64,000 bases of DNA, taken from positions 2,728,001 through 2,792,000 of the forward strand of contig OY759970.1 in the NCBI GenBank assembly GCA_963662965.1. Direction: 5' to 3'. Position 1 is the stretch's first letter. Each line of letters starts with the position of its first letter. The notes beneath the pieces were generated by a model that ran no database searches, was not told where the DNA came from, and saw only the letters and a program-made list of their open reading frames with translations. Below are positions 30,518-38,972 of the stretch, piece after piece. This DNA comes from DTWD01 sp963662965 (GTDB taxonomy: Bacteria; Acidobacteriota; Vicinamibacteria; Vicinamibacterales; UBA8438). The position numbers and the translations under genes were made by a program.

Positions 30518-30695
30518 TTAGGCGCCCGTAGTGTAAGTCGCGCTGCATTCGACCGGCGATGCATCCCGCGTGACTGCGTTGCTTCTCAGTCGCATACTGC
30601 CGGCATGCTTCCTCGTCGCGCCTTGCATGGCGCGTGCGCACCTTCGATCCAGCCGGGTCTCGGTGCGACGCGCGACTTCCACTACGGGCTCCTAA
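30518..30695. repeat. Family A inverted-repeat element upstream of rimP
   Basis: A 178-bp element with 26-bp terminal inverted repeats differing at two bases, bounded by TTAG on the left and CTAA on the right (both YTAR). The interior is collinear with 28272-28449: GCTGCATTCGACCG, then GCTTCTCAGTCG, then GGGTCTCGGTGC. It fills the immediate upstream region of the rimP operon, so any operon promoter either lies in it or more than 180 bp away. Confidence 0.93.
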
Positions 30696-30712
30696 TGTGC
30701 CCTGAAACACAA

Positions 30713-30737
30713 AGAAGTGGGCGAAACGCCCACTTCT
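30713..30737 (-). terminator. Stem-loop downstream of asnS
   Basis: An 11-bp perfect stem (AGAAGTGGGCG, loop AAA, CGCCCACTTCT). On the minus strand it is followed by TTTGTGTTT, a reasonable T-rich tail for terminating asnS. The rest of the gap between rimP and asnS (30738-30831) shows nothing else. Confidence 0.7.
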
Positions 30738-30831
30738 GCAGGACTTGGTGTCGCGTACCAGCTAGACTATAGCACGATGGAAATCATAGCGGCAACGCGA
30801 TCGCGGCCGAGTTGACGGGGGTTTTTGTGCG

Positions 30832-32133
30832 TTACGGCGTGAGCCGGTGGAGCATTCGCGGGTACGGGATCGTCTCTCGCACGTGTTCGAGTCCACAGAG
30901 CCATGCGACGACCCGTTCGACGCCCATGCCGAAGCCAGCGTGCGGCACGCTACCGTACCGTCGCAGGTCGAGGTACCACTCGAACGCCGCTTGGGGCAGC
31001 TCGTTCGCCTGAATGCGCTCCAGGAGCAGATCGTAGTCATCGAGCCGCTCGCCGCCCCCGACGATCTCCCCGTAGCCTTCGGGGGCGAGCACGTCGACCG
31101 ACAGTGACAGCTCGGGGCGGTCCGCATCAGGCTTCATGTAGAACGCTTTGATCGCGCTCGGAAACCGTTGCACCGCGACGGGACGGTCGAAGTGTTCGGC
31201 CAGCGCCGTCTCGTCCGGACCACCGAAATCGCCGCCCCACTCGAACGGGAGGCCGTGACCCTTGAGGACGTCGGCCGCTTCGTCATAGGTGATCCGTGGG
31301 AACGGCGTGCGCACCTGTTCAAGCGGACCGGTGTCGCGCTCGAGCACCTCTAGCTCGCGCGCCCGGCGGTCGAGGACGCGCTCGACAACGGCGACCACGA
31401 GGGCTTCGGCGAGGTCGGTGGCATCGTCGAGCGTGGCGTACGCCATCTCCGGCTCCACCATCCAGAACTCGGTGAGGTGTCGCCGGGTCTTCGACTTCTC
31501 GGCGCGAAACGTTGGGCCGAAGCAATAGACCTTCCCGAGCGCCATCGCGTTTGCTTCGTTGTAGAGCTGGCCGCTCTGCGTCAAGTACGCCGTGCGGTCA
31601 TCGAAGTATTGGACCGGGAAAAGTGTCGTCGTCCCCTCGCACGCCGCGGGCGTGAAGATCGGGGTGTCCGCCAGGACGAAACCACGGCCGTTGAGGAAGT
31701 TGCGTATCGCATCGATGACTTCGTGGCGCACGCGCAGGATGGAGGCCTGGCGCTGACTGCGAATCCAGAGATGGCGCCGATCGAGGAGATAGTCGATCCC
31801 GTGCTCTTTTGGGGTGATCGGGTAGTCGTGCGACTGCCCGATCACCTCGAGCGTGGAGACGTCGAGCTCGTATCCTCCCGGCGCACGCGTGTCCTCTCGA
31901 ACCACGCCCTCGACCACCAGCGACGTTTCCTGACCCAGGTGGTCTGCTTGCGTGAACGTGTCGGCACCCACGGCAGCCTTCGACACGACGGCTTGCATGA
32001 TGCCAGTCCCGTCCCGGAGGGTCAGGAAGTGAATCTTGCCGCTCGAACGTCGTCGCTGCAGCCATCCGCGCAGTGTCACCGCATGTCCGACATGCTGTGC
32101 GATCTCGCTGATCTCGGTGAATGTGGTCGCCAC
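30832..32133 (-). CDS. asnS: Asparaginyl-tRNA synthetase
   Basis: A 433-residue class IIb synthetase charging tRNA-Asn. It has an N-terminal OB-fold (VTLRGWLQRRRSSGKIHFLTLRDG), class II motif 2 (VYCFGPTFRAEKSKTRRHLTEFWMVE, here split into FGPTFRAEKSKTRRH and FWMVE) and motif 3 (HAGFGMGVERVVAWLCGL). The GTG start at 32133 is preceded by CTAGGAGCCC, a good ribosome-binding site. GatA and GatC also occur at 48-50 kb, and in this context they may serve Gln-tRNA rather than Asn-tRNA formation. Confidence 0.93.
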   Translation of the reverse strand: MATTFTEISEIAQHVGHAVTLRGWLQRRRSSGKIHFLTLRDGTGIMQAVVSKAAVGADTFTQADHLGQETSLVVEGVVREDTRAPGGYELDVSTLEVIGQSHDYPITPKEHGIDYLLDRRHLWIRSQRQASILRVRHEVIDAIRNFLNGRGFVLADTPIFTPAACEGTTTLFPVQYFDDRTAYLTQSGQLYNEANAMALGKVYCFGPTFRAEKSKTRRHLTEFWMVEPEMAYATLDDATDLAEALVVAVVERVLDRRARELEVLERDTGPLEQVRTPFPRITYDEAADVLKGHGLPFEWGGDFGGPDETALAEHFDRPVAVQRFPSAIKAFYMKPDADRPELSLSVDVLAPEGYGEIVGGGERLDDYDLLLERIQANELPQAAFEWYLDLRRYGSVPHAGFGMGVERVVAWLCGLEHVRETIPYPRMLHRLTP

Positions 32134-32147
32134 GGGCTCCTAGCCTA

Positions 32148-33164
32148 CTATGCCCGCAGCTCGGGGATCAGTGAGGACAAGGCCTCGTGAAGTCGCGCAA
32201 AGCGGGCGTCCGACCCCAGCGTCCGCCGCGCGTACCCGAGCGTGCGCGGGATCGCGTCGCGATAGCGCCCGCGCCCTCTGACGGCGATCTGATAGCCAAA
32301 GGTGCCGAGGGCCTTGAGGTTGCGCTGCAGCGCCGTCCGGGCGAACCGCCGACGTAGCGCGGCGTCGTCCGCCACGTGTATGAGGGCGCCATACCGGTCG
32401 ATGAGCCGCGCGACGGTCCCGTACTCGAGCTCGACGTACGAATCGCGGAGCAGCGAGACGAGGTCGTACGTGTCGGTTCCCATCCGGGCGTCCTGCAAAT
32501 CGATCACGTGCAACCGTCCCTGGTGCAGCATGAGGTTACGGCTATGGAAATCGCGGTGGCAGAGGACGCGTGGCTCGGTGGACATTTCCGTGGCGAGCGT
32601 GCGGAATTCGTCATCGAGGCACGTGCGCAGTTCGACCGAGAGCGTGCACCGGCGATGGTCTTCGAGGAAGTGCCTGACGAAGAAGTCGAGCTCCGACGTG
32701 AGCTTGGCGACATCAAAGGCAAGCGCAAATGCCGGGTTCGGCGTCGCGGCCAGGCGTCGGCCTCCGGTTTGAATCGTCGCGATGAGCTCCACTGCCTCGT
32801 CGTAGAGCGTGTCCCGTTGCTCTGGCGTCGCGTCCGTCAGTGCCGACTCGAGCGTCGTGTCTCCAAGGTCCTCGAGCACGACGATGCCGAGATCAGGGTC
32901 GACACCGTGTACTTCAGCGACCGGCACCGGCAGCTCTCGGAAGAGCGCAGATACCTGGATCAGCGGCAGCCGCTCCGGGTCGATCGACTCTTGGTGCACG
33001 ACGAGTACACGCGTCGGCGCGGCCGGTGGGACGACTCTCACGAACCGGCGGTCGGAGGCATCGCCGGCCAGCGGCTCGAGCCGGGTCGTCGCCGGGAGTC
33101 CGGCCCGCTCGACCCATCGTCGCAGCCGATCTTCAATCGCACGGGGCCGTCCCGGCTCCGTCAT
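32148..33164 (-). CDS. Phosphotransferase family sugar kinase (AmgK-like)
   Basis: A 338-residue kinase of the aminoglycoside phosphotransferase fold. The catalytic HRDFHSRN and the metal site DLQDARMGTDTYDLVSLLRDS are clear. Together with the nucleotidyltransferase encoded just upstream it resembles the AmgK/MurU pair, which phosphorylates MurNAc or GlcNAc at C1 and converts it to a UDP sugar during wall recycling. The substrate is inferred from this pairing only. ATG at 33164 is used; it lies 9 bp after the previous stop. Confidence 0.82.
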   Translation of the reverse strand: MTEPGRPRAIEDRLRRWVERAGLPATTRLEPLAGDASDRRFVRVVPPAAPTRVLVVHQESIDPERLPLIQVSALFRELPVPVAEVHGVDPDLGIVVLEDLGDTTLESALTDATPEQRDTLYDEAVELIATIQTGGRRLAATPNPAFALAFDVAKLTSELDFFVRHFLEDHRRCTLSVELRTCLDDEFRTLATEMSTEPRVLCHRDFHSRNLMLHQGRLHVIDLQDARMGTDTYDLVSLLRDSYVELEYGTVARLIDRYGALIHVADDAALRRRFARTALQRNLKALGTFGYQIAVRGRGRYRDAIPRTLGYARRTLGSDARFARLHEALSSLIPELRA

Positions 33165-33172
33165 GACTCTGC

Positions 33173-34141
33173 TTATCCCGCCGGCTCCAGCGGACACAGC
33201 ACGGCGTTGCCGAGCCGGGTGCCTGCCCGTGGTGCGCGTAGGTGCTTCTCGGCGATGCACACCTGGCGCTCGAGCGTCGCGCCATCGGGAAGGACGACGT
33301 CGTCCGTCACGATGCACTCTTTCAGTCGGCAGCCCGCGCCGATCACGACCCGATCCCACACGGCGGTCCGCGTCAGTGTGGCGGACGGGTGGATCGATGC
33401 ATCGGTCCCGACGCCAGGCGAGGGGAGCCCTTCGTCGGCGGCGACGGCGAGGGTCGTGGCGAGGTAATCGGACGGGGTGCCAATGTCGCGAAATGGTGCG
33501 TCGACGGTGAAGGCACCAATCGCTCCCGCGTGCTCGGCGATCAAGCGGTCGTAGAGGCTACCGACCGTCGCGGCTGGGGTTCCGGAGGGCACGTCGGCGA
33601 ACGTCGCTGCCTCGGCTAGCTGTACACCGACGAAATGCCTCGCGGAGGCGACGCCCGCTCGGCAAAATTGGCGTACGCGTCCGGTATCGTCTATCTCGAC
33701 GCCGCCGTATCGCTCCGGCTCAGGATGCGGGATCACCGCAAGCGTGACGTGCGCCTGCATCTGCTCATGGCGTTCGACAAGCTCACGGAGCGACAGGTCC
33801 GTCATGGTGTCGCCATTGATGATGAAAAACCGAGGTCCGAGAAGCGGCAGCGCTAGACGGGGTCCGCCCGCCGTTCCAAGCAGGACGGGTTCCCAGGAGT
33901 ACCGGACCCGTAACCTGCTCGCGTCGCCGTGTCCGACCTCTCGCGTAATGGTCTCTGGGAGGTGATGCAGATTGAGCACCACGTCGGTGACCCCTTGTTC
34001 CGCAAGCCACTCGAGCACGCGGACGACGAGCGGGCGGCCGGCGACCGGCACCGCCGGTTTGGCCCGTACGTCGGTGAGCGGGCTCAGTCGTGTGCCGAGC
34101 CCGGCCGTCAGCACCAAAGCGGGCGGAAGGGTTGCAATCAC
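33173..34141 (-). CDS. Sugar-1-phosphate nucleotidyltransferase (MurU/GCD1-like)
   Basis: A 322-residue protein with an N-terminal nucleotidyltransferase domain (LVLTAGLGTRLSPLTDVRAK; FIINGDTMTDL) and a C-terminal left-handed beta-helix segment (SIHPSATLTRTAVWDRVVIG). It should join a nucleoside triphosphate to a sugar-1-phosphate made by the neighbouring kinase. The hexapeptide tail is absent from minimal MurU, so GDP-mannose or other sugar specificity is possible. The GTG start at 34141 overlaps the stop of the CYTH gene. Confidence 0.82.
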   Translation of the reverse strand: MIATLPPALVLTAGLGTRLSPLTDVRAKPAVPVAGRPLVVRVLEWLAEQGVTDVVLNLHHLPETITREVGHGDASRLRVRYSWEPVLLGTAGGPRLALPLLGPRFFIINGDTMTDLSLRELVERHEQMQAHVTLAVIPHPEPERYGGVEIDDTGRVRQFCRAGVASARHFVGVQLAEAATFADVPSGTPAATVGSLYDRLIAEHAGAIGAFTVDAPFRDIGTPSDYLATTLAVAADEGLPSPGVGTDASIHPSATLTRTAVWDRVVIGAGCRLKECIVTDDVVLPDGATLERQVCIAEKHLRAPRAGTRLGNAVLCPLEPAG

Positions 34142-34722
34142 TAGCGGAACACCATGTGGCTGACCGAGCGGCCGGTGCTCGAGCAATGCTCGATGTAGAG
34201 GCTGCGATAGGACCCGACGATGTAATGGTCGGTCGTGCGTCCGAGCGCTGCCGCCAACCGTGCGACCCCACGCTCGTCTCCCTCGAGCTCGACGAACGTG
34301 CCGATCGGCGTCTCGTCGATCGCTATGACGACGCCGACCTGCGCAAACTCCTCGCGGTATTTCTGATAGCGGAACCACACCTGCCATCCGGCCTTCTCAA
34401 AAATTCGAAGGAGGAGGTTGCCGTCGCCGACGGCTGTTTCGATCTCCTCCCGGACCTTCATGACGTCCGGTAGGGGCGGGCCTTTGAACGTGACGGTGGC
34501 GGCCGCAGTGGCGGCGACAGACTTTCCCTCCACCGGCGACTCGATGCGGATGCGGAGGGTGCAGCGACGGTCTCTCAGGTCGCCATCCGGCAGGTCGAGG
34601 AGTCGATCGTCCTGCAGCCGGCGCCCTCGGAGCGGGGATGCCCGCAGCCCGTCGACCGCCGCGCGCGCAGCGTCGCGCGTGTCGTAGCGCAGCTTGATCT
34701 CGCGTTCGATGCCGTCAGCCAT
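34141..34722 (-). CDS. CYTH domain protein (class IV adenylate cyclase-like)
   Basis: A 193-residue protein starting MADGIEREIKLRY, which carries the ExExK-type signature of the CYTH superfamily (triphosphate tunnel enzymes). Further conserved pieces are RRCTLRIRIES, TFKGPP and a charged strand FRYQKYREEF. Members hydrolyse inorganic triphosphate or ThTP, or make cAMP; which applies is not known. It is in the htrA-to-asnS cluster with a 5-bp spacer to the methyltransferase gene. Confidence 0.82.
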   Translation of the reverse strand: MADGIEREIKLRYDTRDAARAAVDGLRASPLRGRRLQDDRLLDLPDGDLRDRRCTLRIRIESPVEGKSVAATAAATVTFKGPPLPDVMKVREEIETAVGDGNLLLRIFEKAGWQVWFRYQKYREEFAQVGVVIAIDETPIGTFVELEGDERGVARLAAALGRTTDHYIVGSYRSLYIEHCSSTGRSVSHMVFR

Positions 34723-34727
34723 GAGTC

Positions 34728-35879
34728 CTATGTTGCCCTGATTCGAAACGACAACCCCGAAAGCGTCGGCGCACCGACCCGCTTGCCGAAGATCATGACC
34801 TTCTGCGTGCTGCCGAGCCCGCCCGGCATGAGGAGCGATTTCAGGGCGAGCCGTCGCCGGATGGCTTGCACATCGTGGGCGTTCGCGTTCGTAGCCGCGC
34901 GTTCCACCGCGCCAAGGCCGAGCAGGAAATACGTCTGATCCAAGATGCCAAGTGTGTCAGCTCCGGCCGACTCTGCCGTCTCGCGGACTGCAGTGAGATC
35001 GACGTGCGCCGTGATGTCCCGTGAGCCGGGGTCGACTAGCCACGGCTGCGTTCCCGCCGTCGTTATCGTCTCGACGTGATGGTGAGAGTACGTCGTCAGG
35101 GTGCCGGTTGCATGCGTCCGGGAGTACAACTCGTTGGCCTCGTGGCCGTAGTCGATGAGGACGAGAAAGCCACGCTGCACGGACTGGACGGCCTCGCGCA
35201 CCCAGTCGACGGCGTCGGGTACGACCTCGACCCGCCATCCCGGCTCCAGCTTGAAGGCAATCCGGCGCCCGTCGACGTGCGCCTGGACGCGCGCGCTCGA
35301 GATGGGGCCAAGGCGTTCGACCAACGCGCCGCCCGCGTCGGCGTCGACGTACACTTCTCGGAGTCCGTCGTCGGTCATCATCAACAGGTGCGGTGGAAGT
35401 GCGTCGAGAAGCTCGTTCGCCAACAGGACGCCGCTGATGCGAGAGCGTGTCGGGAGCGCCGGCCCGGCAGAGACGAGCTTTGGCGTGTGGCCCTCAAGTG
35501 TGTCCGCCTGCGCGGCGCGGGCGACCGGGCTCCGTTCGACGAGATGAAGGTCGACGGCGTCGTAGAACGCCGGGTCATGACGCACGGCCGCATCCAGCAC
35601 GTCACGCGCGAGCTGGCCGTTGCCGGCGCCCGCTTCCACCAGGTCGAAACGTGCTGTCCCGAGATGGCGCCACATTTCGGCGCATTGCACGGCCAGGATC
35701 TCGCCGAAGAGTGGTCCGAGATCGACGCTGGTAAAAAAATCGCCCGCGCGACCTGAGCGTCGGTCGGCGCGGGCGTAGTACCCAAACTCGGGATGGTACA
35801 GGGCGAGCTCTGCGTAGGTGGCGAACGGAAGCGGGCCCTCGACCCGGATCCGCTGCCGGATCACCTCCGCGAGCGGCAT
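34728..35879 (-). CDS. SAM-dependent methyltransferase, MidA/NDUFAF7 family
   Basis: A 383-residue protein with the family start IRVEGPLPFATYAELALYHP and PEFGYYA, then GDFFTSVDLGPLFGEILA, the SAM-binding VEAGAGNGQLARDVLDA and the FLVLIDYGHEANELY segment. Mitochondrial members methylate an arginine of complex I; bacterial roles are less clear. It starts directly at the htrA stop, suggesting one transcript. Confidence 0.88.
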   Translation of the reverse strand: MPLAEVIRQRIRVEGPLPFATYAELALYHPEFGYYARADRRSGRAGDFFTSVDLGPLFGEILAVQCAEMWRHLGTARFDLVEAGAGNGQLARDVLDAAVRHDPAFYDAVDLHLVERSPVARAAQADTLEGHTPKLVSAGPALPTRSRISGVLLANELLDALPPHLLMMTDDGLREVYVDADAGGALVERLGPISSARVQAHVDGRRIAFKLEPGWRVEVVPDAVDWVREAVQSVQRGFLVLIDYGHEANELYSRTHATGTLTTYSHHHVETITTAGTQPWLVDPGSRDITAHVDLTAVRETAESAGADTLGILDQTYFLLGLGAVERAATNANAHDVQAIRRRLALKSLLMPGGLGSTQKVMIFGKRVGAPTLSGLSFRIRAT

Positions 35880-37394
35880 CTACTCTTTGCGCACCTGCAG
35901 GAACACACGCGTCTCCCCGCGCTGGACGAGCATGAACGCCGTGCGGCCCGATTCGATCTCGCTGAGTTGCGCGGTCGCTTCGCTGGCCGAGCCGACATCG
36001 ACGCGGTTCACGCTCACGATCACGTCGCCAGGTCGCACGTCGGTCTCCTCGGCGGTGCCGCCGCGCTGCACATTGACCACCACGGCGCCTTCCGTGTCGT
36101 CCGGCACGCCGAGGCGGCTGGCGGTTGCCGGCGTGAGGTCCTGCAGCACCATGCCGAACCCTTCGCTCACTTCCTCAGCCGAGGCGACGGCCGGCTGACT
36201 CTCCGCGTCGAGGTCGAGCTCGCCGATGGTGACGTTCAGCGTGAGACGCTCTCCGCCACGCATCACCTCGACCGGGATGGTCGTGCCCGGACGGGTCGCG
36301 ACCACCCGCTCCTGTAAATCGCGCGTGGTGTTGATCACCTCGCCGTCGTAGGCGACGATGACGTCGCCGGGTTCCATCTCCGCCTGATCCGCCGGGCCAC
36401 CTTCGCCGACCGTCTGCACGACGGCGCCTTGTGGCGTGTCGAGGCCGAGATCTTCGTATCCCTCGCGCGCCACCGGCGCGATGGTGACGCCGATGACACC
36501 GCGGGTGACTTTGCCGCTACGCAGTTCCTCGAGCAGCTCACGCACGGTGTTGATCGGCAGGGCAAAGCCGACACCGACGTTGGCCTGACGGTTGCTGACA
36601 ATCGCGGTGTTCATGCCCACCACCTCACCGCGGATATTGAGGAGCGGGCCTCCCGAGTTGCCCGGGTTGATCGCCGCGTCCGTCTGGAGCATGTCGGTCT
36701 CGCGACCGCGGGTTGCGAAGAACGGCCGGCCGATCGCCGAGATCACCCCCACGGTGACCGTATGGCCGAGGCTGAACGGGTTACCGATCGCCATCACCCA
36801 GTCGCCGGGCGCCATCTGGCTTGAGTCGCCGAAGGCGGCGACCGGCAAATCGCCGGCCGGTTTGTCCACGAGCTCGAGGAGGGCACTGTCGGTCAGTGTG
36901 TCGCGCCCCAGCACCCGCGCCTCGTAGGTGTCGCGTGCGTCATCGCCGAAGAAGTGCACTTCGATCTTGGTCGCATCCTCGACGACGTGGTTGTTCGTCA
37001 GAATGAGACCGCTTGCGTCGATGACGAATCCGGTGCCGGCGGACCGCACGGTTTCTTCGCGCGGCTCCGGTTGCGGCGGCTGCCGACCTCCGGGACCGGG
37101 CCCAAAGAAGCGTCGGAAGAAGTCGTCCCCGCCAAAGAAGTCATTGAGCTGGTTGCTCTGCTGCGATTCGGTGCGAATGTTGACGACCATCGCGGTTTGA
37201 GCCTGTGCGATGTCGCGAAACGTCGTCGCCGTCAGGTTCCCGGAGATCGGCGAGCTGTTCATCGCCGGCGGTTGGATCGCCTGGGCCAATGACGCAGGCG
37301 CCAAATTGAATCGCGAGGCGATCACCATCCCGATCGCCATCGACGCCACGGCGATCAGCGCGGCGGAAAGCAGTGTGGTCCTCGGTGTCGACAT
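35880..37394 (-). CDS. htrA: Periplasmic serine protease HtrA/DegP (Do family)
   Basis: A 504-residue envelope protease/chaperone. A membrane or signal helix (residues 8-27) is followed by a trypsin-like domain with catalytic His136 (TNNHVV), Asp169 (TDSALL) and Ser247 (GNSGGPLL). Two PDZ domains follow, at about 310-400 and 420-500. ATG at 37394 has GGAGG five bases upstream; the ATG one codon earlier is too close. It begins the run of six minus-strand genes down to asnS. Confidence 0.95.
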   Translation of the reverse strand: MSTPRTTLLSAALIAVASMAIGMVIASRFNLAPASLAQAIQPPAMNSSPISGNLTATTFRDIAQAQTAMVVNIRTESQQSNQLNDFFGGDDFFRRFFGPGPGGRQPPQPEPREETVRSAGTGFVIDASGLILTNNHVVEDATKIEVHFFGDDARDTYEARVLGRDTLTDSALLELVDKPAGDLPVAAFGDSSQMAPGDWVMAIGNPFSLGHTVTVGVISAIGRPFFATRGRETDMLQTDAAINPGNSGGPLLNIRGEVVGMNTAIVSNRQANVGVGFALPINTVRELLEELRSGKVTRGVIGVTIAPVAREGYEDLGLDTPQGAVVQTVGEGGPADQAEMEPGDVIVAYDGEVINTTRDLQERVVATRPGTTIPVEVMRGGERLTLNVTIGELDLDAESQPAVASAEEVSEGFGMVLQDLTPATASRLGVPDDTEGAVVVNVQRGGTAEETDVRPGDVIVSVNRVDVGSASEATAQLSEIESGRTAFMLVQRGETRVFLQVRKE

Positions 37395-37468
37395 CATGTC
37401 CTCCAACAAACGGAATGCAAAAGTCGATGCTAATACGTTATCGCAACGCCAGCCCTATCGCCAGCGAG

Positions 37469-37645
37469 ACCAAGTTCAGACGGGGCCGGCTGCCCCGAAC
37501 CCCGCCGCCGGAGCTAGCCGGGGCCCAATGCCAGGCACCGCTCCGGCGAGGGCGCGCACGTGCGCGCCCCGTGGCCGCGGAGTGGGGCGTGGTGGGGGCC
37601 CCACGAGCGGCCGCGACGGGGTTTGGGGCAGCCAGCCCCATCTAA
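37469..37645. repeat. Full-length family B palindromic element
   Basis: A 177-bp element beginning ACCAAGTTCAGACGGGG and ending GGGGCAGCCAGCCCCATCTAA. The halves are largely complementary and meet at the perfect palindrome GGCGCGCACGTGCGCGCC, so the whole could fold into one long hairpin. Its right end gives the TAG stop codon of the M24 peptidase gene. It lies between htrA and that gene. Confidence 0.9.
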
Positions 37646-38820
37646 GGAGGAAGCAGTCGCACGAGCTCCGACTGCTGGGGCCCGGTGACGGTGGCGTCGT
37701 CGTCACTGACGTACACATTGATCTCGGTCCGGACGCCGAACTCCTCCAGATAGATGCCCGGCTCGATCGTGAACCCCGATCCGGCAATCAGGCGGCGTTC
37801 GTCGTGCGTCTCGTAATCGTCCATGTGGACGCCGTTGCCATGCACCTCCTCGCCGAGGCTATGTCCGGTTCGATGCCTGAACCATTCGCCGAATCCAGCC
37901 GCGGCGACCACATCGCGGGCCGCACGGTCGACTTCAAACCCTCCGATCGGCTGGCGTGCTCGCACGCGGTCGGCCACGAGCGAAACGGCGGCGTCCCGCG
38001 CCGCGCAGGCGACACGGAAGATTTCCGACGCCGTGTCGGGCGGTGTCGCTCCGGTGTAGCCGACCCAGGTGATGTCCGCGTACACGGCACCTGCGCTCTC
38101 CAGCTTGCCCCACAGGTCAATCAGTACCACCTGGTCTGGGCCGATCGGACGGTGGGCCGAGGCGCTTGGGAGGTAGTGGGGATTGCCGCTGCTCTCTTGA
38201 GCGGCCACCACCGGCGGACAGTCGGTCACCAGGCCTAGCTCGGTGAACCACTCGACCATGCGTTGCTGTACCGAATACTCGGTCGGCGAGCCGGCAGCCA
38301 GCTGGTCTCGTATCAGCGCGAATGTCCGGTCCTTGACGGTATAGAGGTGCTCAGAGGCGGCGCGGTGGGTCGCTAACGCGGTGTCGTCCCAGACCGCTTC
38401 GAACCGCTGGACCAAGTCCCCAGAGGACACCGGTTCTAGACCGAGCCGGCGAAGGGTGTCGACCGTACCGGCGTCGACGCGCGAGACGTACGGAATCGCA
38501 CAGTCGGGAGAGTACTCCAGCGCCACCCGGCGCACTCCGCGTAGCAAAGACGTCAGACCTGTCTCGAGCGCGGCGCGCCCCGCATACGTCAGGCGACCGC
38601 CGGGGAGATGCGCCAGGGTGTCTCGCTCGATGTCGTGCACGAGGCCGAGCGGCTCGCCGGTAGCCGGGATGAGGTAATACCATCGGCGTGTCGTCAGTTT
38701 GGCGGTGTCGTGGAGGCCGGCGATGCGACGGGCGATCGGGTTGGATCCATGGAAGTCGTACAGCAGCCAGCCGTCGAGGTCATCGTCTCTCAGGGCCTCC
38801 TGGATACGTGCGACGTTCAA
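37642..38820 (-). CDS. M24 family metallopeptidase (Xaa-Pro peptidase-like)
   Basis: A 392-residue pita-bread metallopeptidase. The N-terminal creatinase-like domain is followed by the catalytic domain with metal ligands in VLIDLWGK, VYADITWVG, the HRTGHSLGEEVHG stretch and the FTIEPGIYLEEFGVRTEINVY region (ligand Glu residues). The protein probably removes N-terminal residues next to proline. Its TAG stop is formed by the end of a family B element. ATG at 38820 fits the family start. Confidence 0.85.
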   Translation of the reverse strand: MNVARIQEALRDDDLDGWLLYDFHGSNPIARRIAGLHDTAKLTTRRWYYLIPATGEPLGLVHDIERDTLAHLPGGRLTYAGRAALETGLTSLLRGVRRVALEYSPDCAIPYVSRVDAGTVDTLRRLGLEPVSSGDLVQRFEAVWDDTALATHRAASEHLYTVKDRTFALIRDQLAAGSPTEYSVQQRMVEWFTELGLVTDCPPVVAAQESSGNPHYLPSASAHRPIGPDQVVLIDLWGKLESAGAVYADITWVGYTGATPPDTASEIFRVACAARDAAVSLVADRVRARQPIGGFEVDRAARDVVAAAGFGEWFRHRTGHSLGEEVHGNGVHMDDYETHDERRLIAGSGFTIEPGIYLEEFGVRTEINVYVSDDDATVTGPQQSELVRLLPP

Positions 38821-38892
38821 TGAAATGACCTAACGTCTACGATGTAGGCCGCCAAGCTGCGTCGGTTGGTGGATGGGCTCCTAGACGCACGA

Positions 38893-38921
38893 ACGGCTGG
38901 CCGTGGTCTGCGGCCAGCCGT
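38893..38921 (-). terminator. Stem-loop downstream of the acidic lipoprotein gene
   Basis: ACGGCTGGCC (38893-38902) pairs with GGCCAGCCGT (38912-38921), with flanking bases extending the stem imperfectly. It lies 52 bp after the minus-strand lipoprotein stop codon. No strong T-run is seen. Confidence 0.55.
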
Positions 38922-38972
38922 CGTGTGCCTCGATACGAACAGCGGAGAACGATGCGCGGACTGGGCCGTGTG

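Noticed and set aside
32131..32146. Isolated GGGCTCCTAG sequences at 32134, 38874, 45905 and 44503 as extra family A half-sites
   Set aside because: On the minus strand they read TAGGAGCC just before start codons (asnS, xseB) or in coding sequence, so ordinary ribosome-binding sites or chance are enough to explain them.
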